A stretch of DNA of 64,000 bases from Stigmatella erecta. Its GTDB lineage: Bacteria; Myxococcota; Myxococcia; Myxococcales; Myxococcaceae. Positions 36,839 through 45,890 of this stretch are shown piece by piece. The notes beneath the pieces are model-generated. The model saw only the letters and a program-made list of their open reading frames with translations. It was not told where the DNA came from and did not search any database. The first letter of the stretch is position 1. The number at the start of each line of letters is the position of its first letter. The stretch covers positions 1-64,000 of the forward strand of contig NZ_FOIJ01000012.1 in the NCBI RefSeq assembly GCF_900111745.1, given 5' to 3'. The position numbers were made by a program, and so were the translations under genes.

Positions 36839-36862
36839 CCCCTGTTCCCTCTGGGAATGGGG
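36839..36862 (+). terminator. Stem-loop after the Rieske gene
   Basis: CCCCTGTTCCC, a TCT loop and GGGAATGGGG can pair over 10 bp, including two G-T pairs. No T-run follows. It separates auaF from the ligase operon. Confidence 0.4.
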
Positions 36863-36964
36863 GTGTGACGAGCTGCGGCAACCCCCCACTTCCCTGTTAG
36901 CCGCCAAAAGTGCATTATTCCACTTAGAGGCGATTCCGCTGACAGCTCGCGACGAGGGTTGTGG

Positions 36965-38515
36965 ATGAAGGCTGCAGATCTACCGCTGTACTACAACGCC
37001 GTGGACATCCTGGAGCGCAACCTCGCCACGCGCCCAGACAAGACGGCGCTCTTCACGCCGGAGCGGGAGCTGACGTTCCGGCAGGTCTCGGACGAGGCCA
37101 ACCAGGTGGGCAACGCGCTCAAGGGGTTGGGGGTCCGCTTCGGCGAGTGCGTGGGCATCCTCACGCTCGACAGCGCCGAGTGGGTCACGTCCTTCTTCGG
37201 CACGGTGAAGATCGGCGCCATCGCGGTGGGCATCAACACGCTGCTCAAGGCGCCCGAGTATGAGTACATCCTGCGCGACTGCCGGGCGCGCGTGCTCATC
37301 ATCCACCAGGAGTTCCTCCCGCTCATCGAGTCGGTCCGGGGCAACCTGCCCGCCCTGGAGCACCTCGTCGTCATCGGCGAGGGGCCGCACGAGGGCCACC
37401 TCTCGTTCCACGCGTGGCGGAGCGCCCAGTCCACCGCGCTGGAGGCGGCGCAGAGCCACCGCGAGGACATCTGCTCACTGAACTACTCCAGCGGCACCAC
37501 GGGCGGGCCGAAGGGCATTCCGCACGCGCACAAGGACTACCCGCTCACCGCGCAGCTCTGGGGCGTGAACGTGCTGGGGCTGCGCGAGAGCGACCGCACC
37601 TTCGCGCTGGCCAAGCTGTTCTTCACCTTCGGCACGGGCGGCAACCTCATCTTCCCGTGGTACGTGGGCGCCAGCTGCGTGCTCTTCCCGGGCGCCGCGC
37701 GCGTGGCGGCGAACGTGCTGGGCACCATCGCCCGCTTCAAGCCCACCATCTTCTACAACGCCCCCACCGGCTACGCGGCGGCGCTGGCGATGAAGGACTT
37801 CTCCCAGTACGACCTGTCGTCCCTGCGGCTGTGCGTGTCGGCCAGCGAGGCCCTGCCCGCGGCGCTCTGGTACGCGTGGAAGGAGGCCACGGGGCTGGAC
37901 ATCATCGACGGGATTGGCTGCACGGAGAACTTCCACATCTTCATCTCGAACCGGCCCGGGGACATCCGCCCCGGCAGCAGCGGCAAGCCCGTCGAGGGCT
38001 ACGAGCTCAAGCTCGTCGACGACGAGGGCAAGACGGTGCAGGCCGGAGAGATCGGCAACGTGCTGCTGCGCAGCGAGACGGCGGCGCTCTCGTACTGGCA
38101 CAACTTCGAGAAGAGCCGGCAGACCTTCCAGGGCGAGTGGCTCGCCACGGGGGACAAGTACTTCATCGACGCGGACGGGTACTACTGGCACGCGGGCCGC
38201 TCGGACGACATGCTGAAGGTGGGCGGCATCTGGGTCTCCCCGGTGGAAGTGGAGAGCACCCTCATCCAGCACCCGGCCGTCCAGGAGTGCGCCGTCATCG
38301 GGTGCCCGGACCAGAGCCGGCTCATCAAGCCCAAGGCGTTCGTCATCCTCAAGCCGGACCAGCTGCCCTCCGAGGCGCTGATCCACCAGCTCACCGAGCA
38401 CTGCACGGAGAAGATGGCGGCCTACAAGCGCCCGCGCTGGATCGAATTCGTCACCGAGCTGCCGAAGACGGCCACGGGGAAGATTCAGCGTTTCAAGCTG
38501 CGCAGCGCCGCGTAG
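36965..38515 (+). CDS. auaEII: Aryl-CoA ligase, AuaEII-like (anthranilate-CoA ligase)
   Basis: This 516-residue benzoate-CoA ligase-type enzyme should activate anthranilate to its CoA thioester at the expense of ATP. It is catalytically complete: phosphate loop YSSGTTGGPKG (about residues 174-184), the GCTENFHIF core motif, GRSDDMLKVGG hinge and Lys506 in ATGKIQR. This contrasts with the AuaE-like protein in the same window. In S. aurantiaca a second ligase, AuaEII, from a different operon supplies anthraniloyl-CoA to AuaE. The ATG at 36965 has GAGGG upstream. Confidence 0.8.
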   Translation: MKAADLPLYYNAVDILERNLATRPDKTALFTPERELTFRQVSDEANQVGNALKGLGVRFGECVGILTLDSAEWVTSFFGTVKIGAIAVGINTLLKAPEYEYILRDCRARVLIIHQEFLPLIESVRGNLPALEHLVVIGEGPHEGHLSFHAWRSAQSTALEAAQSHREDICSLNYSSGTTGGPKGIPHAHKDYPLTAQLWGVNVLGLRESDRTFALAKLFFTFGTGGNLIFPWYVGASCVLFPGAARVAANVLGTIARFKPTIFYNAPTGYAAALAMKDFSQYDLSSLRLCVSASEALPAALWYAWKEATGLDIIDGIGCTENFHIFISNRPGDIRPGSSGKPVEGYELKLVDDEGKTVQAGEIGNVLLRSETAALSYWHNFEKSRQTFQGEWLATGDKYFIDADGYYWHAGRSDDMLKVGGIWVSPVEVESTLIQHPAVQECAVIGCPDQSRLIKPKAFVILKPDQLPSEALIHQLTEHCTEKMAAYKRPRWIEFVTELPKTATGKIQRFKLRSAA

Positions 38516-38525
38516 CCTGGGGGCC

Positions 38526-39332
38526 ATGTCCCTGCATGTCACGGCCCGTGGTGAGGGCGAGCCCGCCGTTCTTCTCCACAGTGGAGGAATGTCGGGCCGC
38601 CAGTGGCGCAAGCTCGGCGAGGCCCTCGCCCCCACCCACCGGGTGCTCGCCCCGGACTTCCTCGGCTCGGGCGAGAACCCGCCCTGGCCCCCGGACCGGC
38701 CCTTTCACTTCCACCAGGACGTCGAGGCCCTGAGCGAGGTGCTCCTGGGCCTCGCGGAGCCATTCCACCTCGTGGGCCACTCCTACGGGGGCCTCCTCGC
38801 GCTGGAGCTGGCGCGGAGGTACCCCGCCCAGATCCGTTCGCTCGCCGTGTATGATCCGGTGGCCTTCGGGGTGCTCCACAGCACGCAGGATGCCGAGGGC
38901 CTCGGCAACCTCTCCCTCGCCTCGGCCCACCCCCTCTTCACCGATATGGAGCGGGGCGGCTCCGAGGCCTGGCTCGAGGTGTTCATCGACTACTGGAACG
39001 GGCCCGGGAGCTGGCGCGCCCTGGCCCCGGCGGCCCGGGAGGCGTTCTTGCGCGTGGGCCGCAAGGTCTACTTCGAGGTGAGCACCCTGCTGGCGGACCG
39101 GACGCCGCTCGAGGCCTACACCGCCATCACCGCGCCCTCCCTGCTCCTCTTTGGCGAGCACACGCCCGCGGCCGCGCGCCGCGTCGTCACCTTGCTCGGG
39201 GGCACGATTCCCCACGCCACGGTCCAGCCCATCGCCGCCGCGGGCCACATGGGCCCCCTCACCCACGGGGGGGCGGTGAACGCGGAGATCACCCGGCACA
39301 TTCTCGCCGCCTCCGCGCCCCGGAGCCCGTAA
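38526..39332 (+). CDS. Alpha/beta hydrolase
   Basis: This 268-residue hydrolase has the oxyanion block LLHSGG, nucleophile elbow GHSYGG (Ser about 82), an acidic residue in LLFGEHT and a C-terminal His in AAGHMGP. It starts 10 bases after the auaEII-like gene and overlaps the following oxidoreductase by one base (TAATG), so all three share a transcript. Substrate unknown; a part in aurachin tailoring or in recycling anthraniloyl thioesters is only a guess. Confidence 0.85.
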   Translation: MSLHVTARGEGEPAVLLHSGGMSGRQWRKLGEALAPTHRVLAPDFLGSGENPPWPPDRPFHFHQDVEALSEVLLGLAEPFHLVGHSYGGLLALELARRYPAQIRSLAVYDPVAFGVLHSTQDAEGLGNLSLASAHPLFTDMERGGSEAWLEVFIDYWNGPGSWRALAPAAREAFLRVGRKVYFEVSTLLADRTPLEAYTAITAPSLLLFGEHTPAAARRVVTLLGGTIPHATVQPIAAAGHMGPLTHGGAVNAEITRHILAASAPRSP

Positions 39333-40381
39333 TGGCCATGCCGCACACCATTCAGTGGGGAATCCTCGGAACCGGCAACATCGCCCGCCAGTTCGCCGAA
39401 GCGCTGCGCCTGCTCCCGGATGCCGGACTGCGCGCCGTGGGCTCCCGCAGCCGCGGCAGCGCGGACGCGTTCGCCCGCGCGCACGGGGTTGCCCGCGCGT
39501 ACGGCAGCTACGAGGACCTGGCGAAGGACCCCGAGGTGGAGGTGGTCTACATCGCCACGCCCCATCACCTGCACAAGGACAACAGCCTGCTCTGCCTGGA
39601 GCACGGCAAGGCCGTGCTGTGCGAGAAGCCCTTCACGCTCGATGCCCAGGAAGGCGCCCTCATCGCCGCCAAGGCCCGGGAGAAGGGCCTCTTCTGCATG
39701 GAGGCGATGTGGAACCGGTTCGTCCCCATCATGCGCGAGCTGGACGCGCGGCTGGCCGCGGGGGCCATCGGGGATGTGCGGATGCTCAACGCGAGCCTGG
39801 GCCTGCCGTTCGCGTTCAACCCCCAGCACCGGGTCTTCGCCCCCGCCATGGGCGGCGGCGCGCTGCTGGACCTGGGCGTGTACCCCGTCTCGTTCGCCCT
39901 CCGGCTGTTCGGAAGGCCCACGCGCATCACCAGCCATGCGGTGCTGGGAGAAACAGGCGTGGACGAGCAGGTCTCCATCCTCCTGGACTTCCCGGAGGGA
40001 CGGCAGGCCACGCTCGGCGCCAGCGTGCGCAACCGCCTGCAGAACGATGCGGCCGTCCTGGGCACGCGCGGCATGCTCCACTTGCACGAGCCCCTCAACT
40101 GTCCCGAGACGCTCACGCACGTGCCCACGCGGGCCATTGGCGGGGCGGACACCCCGCTCCAGCCTCCCCACACCCTCACGCGCAAGGTGCTGGGCAACGG
40201 CTACGCCCACGAGGCCGTGGAGGTGATGCGGTGCATGCGCGAGGGGCTCCTGGAGAGCCCGCTCATGACGCTCCAGGAGACGCTGCTCATCATGGAGACG
40301 ATGGACGCCATCCAGGCGGCGTGGCGGCTCAGTGCGCGGACCGGATGCCCCAGCGCCGGAGCCGCTCCAGGAGCGGGTTGA
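39332..40381 (+). CDS. Gfo/Idh/MocA-family NAD(P) oxidoreductase
   Basis: This 349-residue dehydrogenase has the Rossmann motif GILGTGNIARQF (about residues 10-21), the conserved EKPFTLD catalytic lysine block (near 100) and GGGALLDLGVYPV. It acts in the cytoplasm, as no signal is present. Its ATG overlaps the hydrolase stop. The 3' end overlaps a convergent gene by 53 bases. Relatives oxidise sugars or trans-dihydrodiols; the real substrate here is not known. Confidence 0.88.
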   Translation: MAMPHTIQWGILGTGNIARQFAEALRLLPDAGLRAVGSRSRGSADAFARAHGVARAYGSYEDLAKDPEVEVVYIATPHHLHKDNSLLCLEHGKAVLCEKPFTLDAQEGALIAAKAREKGLFCMEAMWNRFVPIMRELDARLAAGAIGDVRMLNASLGLPFAFNPQHRVFAPAMGGGALLDLGVYPVSFALRLFGRPTRITSHAVLGETGVDEQVSILLDFPEGRQATLGASVRNRLQNDAAVLGTRGMLHLHEPLNCPETLTHVPTRAIGGADTPLQPPHTLTRKVLGNGYAHEAVEVMRCMREGLLESPLMTLQETLLIMETMDAIQAAWRLSARTGCPSAGAAPGAG

Positions 40382-40865
40382 CCAGCGGCCCTCCCCGGAG
40401 CTGCAGCCACCAGCGGACGGGCCAGAGCCCGGTCAGGACGACGGGCAACCAGCTCGGCACGCCGAGCCAGGTTGACGAGGCCAGCTCCGAGACCTGCAGC
40501 GGAAGCTTCGAATAGGGATAGCGCTCCCGGATGAGCCAGAACCCCATCCGGTTCCAGGTGGAGCGCACGCGCGGCCGGCGCGGCGGCTTGAAGAAGGCGC
40601 CGCCCAGGTCAAACCGGTCCAGGGGCTTCCAGGAGGCCAGCCAGAACTGATCGGCCCCCACCATGAAGGAGCCGTTGCCCGTCCAGCGGAACCGGAGGTG
40701 AGCCTGAATGGCCGACAGCTCCCCGCGCCGGTCCGTGTCGATGCCAAAGGACGTGTAGAAGTCGTAGCTGAGCGCCCACATCCCCAGGAAACCCAGAAAC
40801 AGGGCGCACCAGAGCGCGCGAAGGATGCCAAGCCTCCGGGGCGAGCGTGGGACCTCCGTCTTCAT
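40329..40865 (-). CDS. Hypothetical membrane-anchored protein
   Basis: This 178-residue protein has one N-terminal membrane segment (ALWCALFLGFLGMWALS, residues 17-33) and a tryptophan-rich C-terminal stretch that may touch or cross the membrane again. No family recognised. It overlaps the end of the Gfo/Idh gene, which is unusual, yet codon-position bias supports it. It is divergent from modA across 236 bases. Confidence 0.6.
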   Translation of the reverse strand: MKTEVPRSPRRLGILRALWCALFLGFLGMWALSYDFYTSFGIDTDRRGELSAIQAHLRFRWTGNGSFMVGADQFWLASWKPLDRFDLGGAFFKPPRRPRVRSTWNRMGFWLIRERYPYSKLPLQVSELASSTWLGVPSWLPVVLTGLWPVRWWLQLRGGPLVNPLLERLRRWGIRSAH

Positions 40866-40999
40866 CCGCCGCCCCGGCGCTGGAGCCCAGGGCGCGCGGC
40901 CTCACCACGACTGACCATTCGCGGAGTCTACCAAAAGCTCAGGGCTCCTGGCCTGTGCAGACGCTCAATGGAGGGGCCCGGATCCGACAGCCGGCCCTC

Positions 41000-41023
41000 C
41001 GCCCCCACGGAGGCCACGGGGCG
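41000..41023 (+). promoter_or_regulatory. Hairpin in the modA upstream region
   Basis: In the untranslated region before modA, CCTCCG and CGGAGG form a 6-bp stem around a CCCCCA loop. It does not match the molybdenum-cofactor riboswitch as far as can be seen by eye. The rest of 40866-41101 shows nothing recognisable. Confidence 0.25.
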
Positions 41024-41101
41024 CGTGCCCGGCACGGTCCCATCCCTGCTTGGTGGTTGAGCACGGACGGACTAGAACCGGTGGCTTTCCGGGAGACGCC
41101 C

Positions 41102-41911
41102 TTGAAGACCCCGTGGTGGACGAGCGCAGGCAGGCCCCGGGCCCCGCTCGGGCTCGCCCTGCTCCTGTCGCTGGCCTGTAGCAATCCCCACGAGCCCCCT
41201 GCCTCCATGGCGGCCCCCGCTCCGGCCAGGATCGCCGCCGCGGCGGATCTCTCCGTGGCCTTCGAGGAGATGGGCCAGGCGTACGAGCAGCTCCACCACG
41301 AGAAGGTCACCCTCATCTTCGGCGCCTCGGGAACGCTCGCCAAGCAGCTCGGCCAGGGCGCGCCGTATGACGCCTTCTACTCGGCGAATGCCGCCTTCGT
41401 GGACGAGACCATCGCGGCGGGAAGCTGTGACGCCAGCACCAAGGCCCGCTACGCCCAGAGCCACCTGGTGCTCTGGACGCGCGGGAAGCAGGCGGACACC
41501 GCCCCCAGGAGCCTGGCCAGCCTGGAAGATCCGCGCTTCGTGAAGATCTCCATCGCCAACCCCGAGCACGCCCCCTATGGCCGCGCCGCGAAGGAGGCGC
41601 TGGAGAAGAGCGGGCTGTGGGAGAAGCTGCGGCCCCGGCTGATCCACGCCGACAACGTCAAGCACGCGCTCCAGTTCGCCCAGACCGGGAACGCCGACGC
41701 CGCCATCGTCCCCCTGCCCCTGGTCCTCTCGCTCCAGGACGGGCAGTACACCCTGCTGGACAAGAGCTTCTACACGCCCGTGGAGCAGACCTCGGTGTTC
41801 TGCAAGCACGGCGGCAATCCGGCGGGCGCGCGGCGCTTCGCGGCCCTCGTCAAGTCCGAGCAGGGCCGGGCCATCATGCAGCGGCACGGCTTCATCCTCC
41901 TGGATCCCTGA
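41102..41911 (+). CDS. modA: Molybdate ABC transporter substrate-binding lipoprotein
   Basis: This protein of about 269 residues binds molybdate or tungstate outside the inner membrane. The lipobox LSLAC gives a lipidated Cys near residue 26. Mature blocks are typical of ModA: AAADLSVAFEEM, the FGASGTLAKQL anion-binding turn, PYDAFYSAN and NPEHAPYGRAA. The start is taken as TTG 41102 with GGGAG six bases upstream; GTG 41081 is the alternative. It leads modABC. Confidence 0.88.
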   Translation: MKTPWWTSAGRPRAPLGLALLLSLACSNPHEPPASMAAPAPARIAAAADLSVAFEEMGQAYEQLHHEKVTLIFGASGTLAKQLGQGAPYDAFYSANAAFVDETIAAGSCDASTKARYAQSHLVLWTRGKQADTAPRSLASLEDPRFVKISIANPEHAPYGRAAKEALEKSGLWEKLRPRLIHADNVKHALQFAQTGNADAAIVPLPLVLSLQDGQYTLLDKSFYTPVEQTSVFCKHGGNPAGARRFAALVKSEQGRAIMQRHGFILLDP

Positions 41912-41922
41912 GCGGCCGGCGC

Positions 41923-42582
41923 ATGGATTGGAGCCCCCTCGTCCTGTCCTTCGAGGCCGCCGCCGTGGCCACCCTGCTGACCGCGGTGGTGGGCATTGGC
42001 CTGGGCGCGCTGCTCGCGAGCTGGCGGTTCCCCGGCCGGGAGCTCCTGGACGTGCTGTTCACGGCCCCCATGGTGCTGCCCCCCACGGTGCTCGGGTACT
42101 ACGTGCTCGTCGTCATCGGCCGGGGCACGTGGATCAGCACCACCTATGAGCGGCTCGTGGGCAGCCCCATCGTGTTCACCCGGGCGGGGGTCATCCTCGC
42201 GGCGGCCATTGGCAGCCTGCCCCTGGTCATCCGCTCCGCGCGCACGGCGCTGGAGGGCGTCGATGCGCTCTACCTCGATGCGGCCCGGACGCTGGGCGCG
42301 GGGGCCCTGCGGCGGTTCTTCATCATCCAATTGCCCCTGGCCTCGCAGGGCATTCTGGCGGGGCTCATGCTGGGCTTCGCGCGGGCGCTGGGCGACTTCG
42401 GGGTGACGCTCATGCTGGCGGGGAACATCCCGGGAGAGACCCGGACGGCGCCGCTCGCCATCTATGACGCGATCCAGGCCAACCGCGAGGACCAGGCGGC
42501 CCGGATGGCGCTCATCCTCACGGCGTTCGCCCTGGTGATCCTCTACACGGTCGGACGCCTCACCCGGAAGACCGCCATATGA
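41923..42582 (+). CDS. modB: Molybdate ABC transporter permease
   Basis: This 219-residue permease has five predicted membrane helices and the binding-protein-dependent transport signature (EGVDALYLDAARTLGAGALRRF, the EAA loop that contacts the ATPase). The ATG lies 11 bases after modA. It overlaps modC by 4 bases (ATGA). Length matches ModB. Confidence 0.92.
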   Translation: MDWSPLVLSFEAAAVATLLTAVVGIGLGALLASWRFPGRELLDVLFTAPMVLPPTVLGYYVLVVIGRGTWISTTYERLVGSPIVFTRAGVILAAAIGSLPLVIRSARTALEGVDALYLDAARTLGAGALRRFFIIQLPLASQGILAGLMLGFARALGDFGVTLMLAGNIPGETRTAPLAIYDAIQANREDQAARMALILTAFALVILYTVGRLTRKTAI

Positions 42583-43307
42583 CGGCGGCCCCCCTCCAGG
42601 TGAAGCTGAAGCTGAGCCGCCAATCCACGCTGGGAGGCTTCACGCTGTCGGCGGCCTTCCAGGCCCCGCCTGGCATCACGGTGGTGCTGGGCCCGTCCGG
42701 CTCCGGCAAGAGCACCCTGCTGTCAGTGCTCGCCGGGCTGGCGCGGCCCGAGGAGGGGCACATCGCCGTGGGGGACGAGGTGTGGCTGGACACGGCGCGC
42801 GGGCTCGAACGGCCGAGCCACGAGCGCGCCCTGTCGATGGTCTTCCAGAAGTCCGCCCTCTTCCCGCACCTGACGGCCCTGGGCAACGTGATGTTCGCCC
42901 TGGACCGCGCCCTCTCGCGCGCCAGCCGCCGCAACGAGGCCCTGGCGCTGCTCCGCCGGATGAAGGTGGAGCACCTGGCCCACCGCTACCCCCGGCACCT
43001 GTCCGGAGGCGAGGCGCAGCGGGTGAGCCTGGCCCGTGCCCTGGCCCGGCCGCCCCGGCTGGTGCTGCTGGACGAGCCGTTCTCGGCGCTCGACCGGCAA
43101 CTGCGGCACACCCTGGCGGAGGACGTCCTGGGACACCTGCGGCAGTTCCAGGTGCCCATCCTCTTCGTGACCCATGCCCTGGACGAGGCCGTCCAGTACG
43201 GCCAGAGCGCGCTGCTGGTCATGAATGGGGAGGTGCGGTTCCATCCCCAGGCCACCGCCGCGCTCTGCGCGTCGGCGATGGGCCTGCCCCCGCCAGGGGC
43301 CACTTAG
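42579..43307 (+). CDS. modC: Molybdate ABC transporter ATPase, short form
   Basis: This 242-residue ATPase has Walker A GPSGSGKST, Q-loop VFQKSALFPHL, signature LSGGEAQRVSLARAL and Walker B LVLLDEPFSALD. It stops soon after the H-loop and lacks the C-terminal molybdate-sensing MOP/TOBE domain of the roughly 350-residue E. coli protein. It should therefore lack the usual feedback by bound oxyanion. The last 4 bases overlap the convergent moeB gene. Confidence 0.9.
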   Translation: MTAAPLQVKLKLSRQSTLGGFTLSAAFQAPPGITVVLGPSGSGKSTLLSVLAGLARPEEGHIAVGDEVWLDTARGLERPSHERALSMVFQKSALFPHLTALGNVMFALDRALSRASRRNEALALLRRMKVEHLAHRYPRHLSGGEAQRVSLARALARPPRLVLLDEPFSALDRQLRHTLAEDVLGHLRQFQVPILFVTHALDEAVQYGQSALLVMNGEVRFHPQATAALCASAMGLPPPGAT

Positions 43308-44464
43308 GAGGCGGCCGCGCAGAACTGCTCGTAGTCGATGAGCTCCACCTGGGCGCCCTCGCGGCACACCGGGCACTCCGGGTCCCGGCGAATCTTGAGC
43401 TGCTGGAAGCGCGTGCTCAGGGCATCGACGTTGAGGAGCCGGCCCACCAGGGGCTCTCCGATGCCGAGGAGGAGCTTCAGCGCCTCGGTGGCCTGGAACA
43501 GACCGATGAGGCCGGGAAGGACGCCCAGGACGCCCGCCTCGGCGCAGGAGGGGGCCATCTCGGGCGAAGGCGGCACCGGATACAGGCAGCGGTAGCAGGG
43601 CCCCTGCCCCGGGACGAACGCCGTCACCTGGCCCTCGAAGCGGTAGATGGAGCCGTGGATGTTCGGCTTCTTGAGCATCACGCACGCATCGTTGAGCAGG
43701 TAGCGGGTGGGAAAGTTGTCCCCGCCGTCCAGCACGAGATCAAAGGGCTCGAGGATGCGCAGGACGTTCTGCGACGTCAGGCGCTCCTGGAACGGGAGCA
43801 CCTTCACGTCCGGGTTCAGGGCGCGAATGGCCTCCAGGGCGCTCTCCGTCTTCGGCATGCCGGCCCGCTCGCGCGTGTGGATGACCTGGCGCTGGAGGTT
43901 CGAGAGGTCCACCACGTCCATGTCGATGATGCCCAGCGTGCCCACGCCCGCCGCGGCCAGATAGAGGGCCGCGGGAGAGCCCAGCCCGCCCACGCCCATG
44001 AGCAGCACCTTCGAGGCCAACAGGCGCGCCTGGCCCTCCTCCCCGACTTCGGGGATGGCCAGATGCCGCCGGTAGCGTTCCTTCTGCTCGGCGGTCAGCA
44101 CCACCGGCTTCTCCACGGGGAAGGACGCGTCGTGCCAGCGGCTGTAGCCCCCCGCCATCGAGGAGACGTTCAGGTAGCCCATGTCCTTCAGGGTCTTGGC
44201 GGCGAGCGCGGAGCGCGTCCCACCCGCGCAGTAGAGCACCAGCTCCTCGTCGCGCGCGGCCTTCTCCTCGATGCGCAGCTCCAGGAAGCCGCGGGGGATG
44301 GAGAGGGCCCCGGGCAGACGCCCCGCGGCGTACTCTTCCCCTTCCCGGACATCGATGAGCTTGAAGGCACGCCGCTGGTCGAGCTGCTGCTTGACGTGCT
44401 CGACGGGCACCTCACGGATTTCCTTCTTCGTGTTCGCCAGGATGTCTCGGAAGGAGGGGGCCAT
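43304..44464 (-). CDS. moeB: MoeB/ThiF-type adenylyltransferase with N-terminal rhodanese
   Basis: This 386-residue fusion has a rhodanese domain (about residues 12-115; active-site Cys in LYCAGGTRS) and an E1-like domain (about 120-385). The E1 part shows GVGGLGSPAALYL nucleotide binding, the DVVDLSNLQRQ block, a PSCAEAGVLG cysteine and zinc pairs CYRC and CPVC. It should adenylate and help sulfurate molybdopterin synthase or a thiamine sulfur carrier. In eukaryotic MOCS3/Uba4 the rhodanese is C-terminal, so the order here is reversed. Proximity to modABC supports a molybdenum cofactor role. Confidence 0.88.
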   Translation of the reverse strand: MAPSFRDILANTKKEIREVPVEHVKQQLDQRRAFKLIDVREGEEYAAGRLPGALSIPRGFLELRIEEKAARDEELVLYCAGGTRSALAAKTLKDMGYLNVSSMAGGYSRWHDASFPVEKPVVLTAEQKERYRRHLAIPEVGEEGQARLLASKVLLMGVGGLGSPAALYLAAAGVGTLGIIDMDVVDLSNLQRQVIHTRERAGMPKTESALEAIRALNPDVKVLPFQERLTSQNVLRILEPFDLVLDGGDNFPTRYLLNDACVMLKKPNIHGSIYRFEGQVTAFVPGQGPCYRCLYPVPPSPEMAPSCAEAGVLGVLPGLIGLFQATEALKLLLGIGEPLVGRLLNVDALSTRFQQLKIRRDPECPVCREGAQVELIDYEQFCAAAS

Positions 44465-44476
44465 GGGGGTCGGGTC

Positions 44477-45028
44477 TCAGACGGTCTTGGCGAGTTCGCG
44501 GTCGATGGCGGCGAGCAGGCGCGGATCATCCGCGGCGACGTCCGGCGAGAAGCGCTCCGCGACCTTGCCATCCCGGCCGACCAGGAACTTCTCGAAGTTC
44601 CACAGCACCTGCGGCTTTGGGTTGGGGGTGATGCCGTATCCCTGCAAGCTCGCGCGGAAGGGGCCGTCGCCGGTCGCGGCGGGAGCGGCTTGCGTCAGCC
44701 GCGCGTACAGCGGGTGCTGGTCCGGGCCCACCACCGAGATCTTCGAGAACAGCGGGAAGCTGACGTCGTACTGGGTGTTGCAGAAGCTCTGGATCTCGGC
44801 GTCCGTGCCGGGCTCCTGCGCCAGGAAGTTGTTGGCCGGGAAGCCCAGCACCTCCAGCCCGGCGGCCCGCTTGCTCTGGTAGAGCTTCTCCAGGCCCTCG
44901 TACTGCGGCGTCAGGCCGCACTTGGAGGCCACGTTCACCACCAGCAGCACCTTGCCGGTGTAATCGGCCAGCTGGGCCTGCTGGCCGTCGATGCGCTTCA
45001 CCGGGATACCGTAGAGGGTCTCGCTCAT
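44477..45028 (-). CDS. Glutathione peroxidase (cysteine type)
   Basis: This 183-residue thioredoxin-fold enzyme reduces peroxides. Catalytic Cys37 lies in VASKCGLTPQY, with the FPANNFLAQEPG block (an Asn replaces the usual Gln) and the WNFEKFL tryptophan motif. The start at 45028 is chosen because it gives the family N terminus (LYGIPVKRIDG). It lies 12 bases upstream of moeB on the same strand. Confidence 0.93.
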   Translation of the reverse strand: MSETLYGIPVKRIDGQQAQLADYTGKVLLVVNVASKCGLTPQYEGLEKLYQSKRAAGLEVLGFPANNFLAQEPGTDAEIQSFCNTQYDVSFPLFSKISVVGPDQHPLYARLTQAAPAATGDGPFRASLQGYGITPNPKPQVLWNFEKFLVGRDGKVAERFSPDVAADDPRLLAAIDRELAKTV

Positions 45029-45095
45029 GGCGGTAGGATAAACTCCGTTTCGCCGCGGCGCTTCCTTCTGTGGCCTTCGAGGAGCATGTCGAGCG

Positions 45096-45890
45096 ATGGA
45101 CCGGCGATTCCTGGAATCCCGCGTGGGAATAACCGTCATCACCCTGGCGGTGCTCCTCCTCGTCGATACGTACATGCACACCCTGCCCTTCCTGCACCGG
45201 GTGCCCCGCCCTTTCCGGCTGTGGACCTGGCAGAGCGCCCAGGTGCTGGTCTGCCTGGGCGCGGTCGCGCTCCTCCACCGGCTGCGGCCCCGGGCGGCGC
45301 TGCTCGAGCTGGGCCTGGGCCCGCTCACCGGCCGGGCGCTGGGCTTCTGCGCCGTCGCGGTGCTCCCCATGGTCCTGACCTATGGCGCCGCCGCGGGCTT
45401 CCAGGTGCACCTGGGCTGGACCGATATCGTGACCCAGGCGGTGACGGTCCCCCTCGCGGAGGAGGTCCTGTACCGGGGCTATGTGCTCGGCCAGTTGCAG
45501 CGCCGGGCGGGCTGGTCCTTCTGGGGCGCGGCGCTGGTGGGGCTCGCCCCCTTCGCGCTCGGGCACCTCTACCAGAGCGTCCGCGCGGGGCATGGCCTGT
45601 GGGGGGTGGCCGGGGTGCTGGCCATCACCGGCCTGGGCCACCTGTTCTTCTCGTGGCTGCTGGAGCGCTGGGGGGACCTGTGGGTGCCCATCGGCATGCA
45701 CGCGCTGATGAACCTGTCCTGGGACGCCTTTGACGTGGACGCCACCGCCCTGGGTGGCACGCAGGCCAACGTGGCGCGCTTCACCACGGTGGGGCTCGCC
45801 CTCGGGCTGACGCTGTTCCTGCGGCGAGGCCAGCCCGGCTGGGGGGCCACGCCCCCCGTCAGCCGTTCTTCATGGTCATATCGGGATTGA
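45096..45890 (+). CDS. CPBP-family intramembrane metalloprotease
   Basis: This 264-residue protein with about seven membrane segments has the CPBP/CAAX-protease motifs: EEVLYRGY (about residues 122-129), an F...H motif in FALGHL and a final H...N motif in MHALMNLSW. The glutamates and histidines form the metal site in the membrane. It is divergent from glutathione peroxidase and its end overlaps the convergent Tat-exported oxidoreductase gene by 32 bases. Confidence 0.88.
   Translation: MDRRFLESRVGITVITLAVLLLVDTYMHTLPFLHRVPRPFRLWTWQSAQVLVCLGAVALLHRLRPRAALLELGLGPLTGRALGFCAVAVLPMVLTYGAAAGFQVHLGWTDIVTQAVTVPLAEEVLYRGYVLGQLQRRAGWSFWGAALVGLAPFALGHLYQSVRAGHGLWGVAGVLAITGLGHLFFSWLLERWGDLWVPIGMHALMNLSWDAFDVDATALGGTQANVARFTTVGLALGLTLFLRRGQPGWGATPPVSRSSWSYRD

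Noticed and set aside
40866-41101. Possible molybdenum-cofactor riboswitch before modA
   Set aside because: Only a simple 6-bp hairpin is seen; the conserved core of that RNA family is not recognisable.
42782-45733. 983-codon plus-strand frame across modC, moeB and gpx
   Set aside because: It runs through three real genes in the wrong frame or strand, without recognisable domains.
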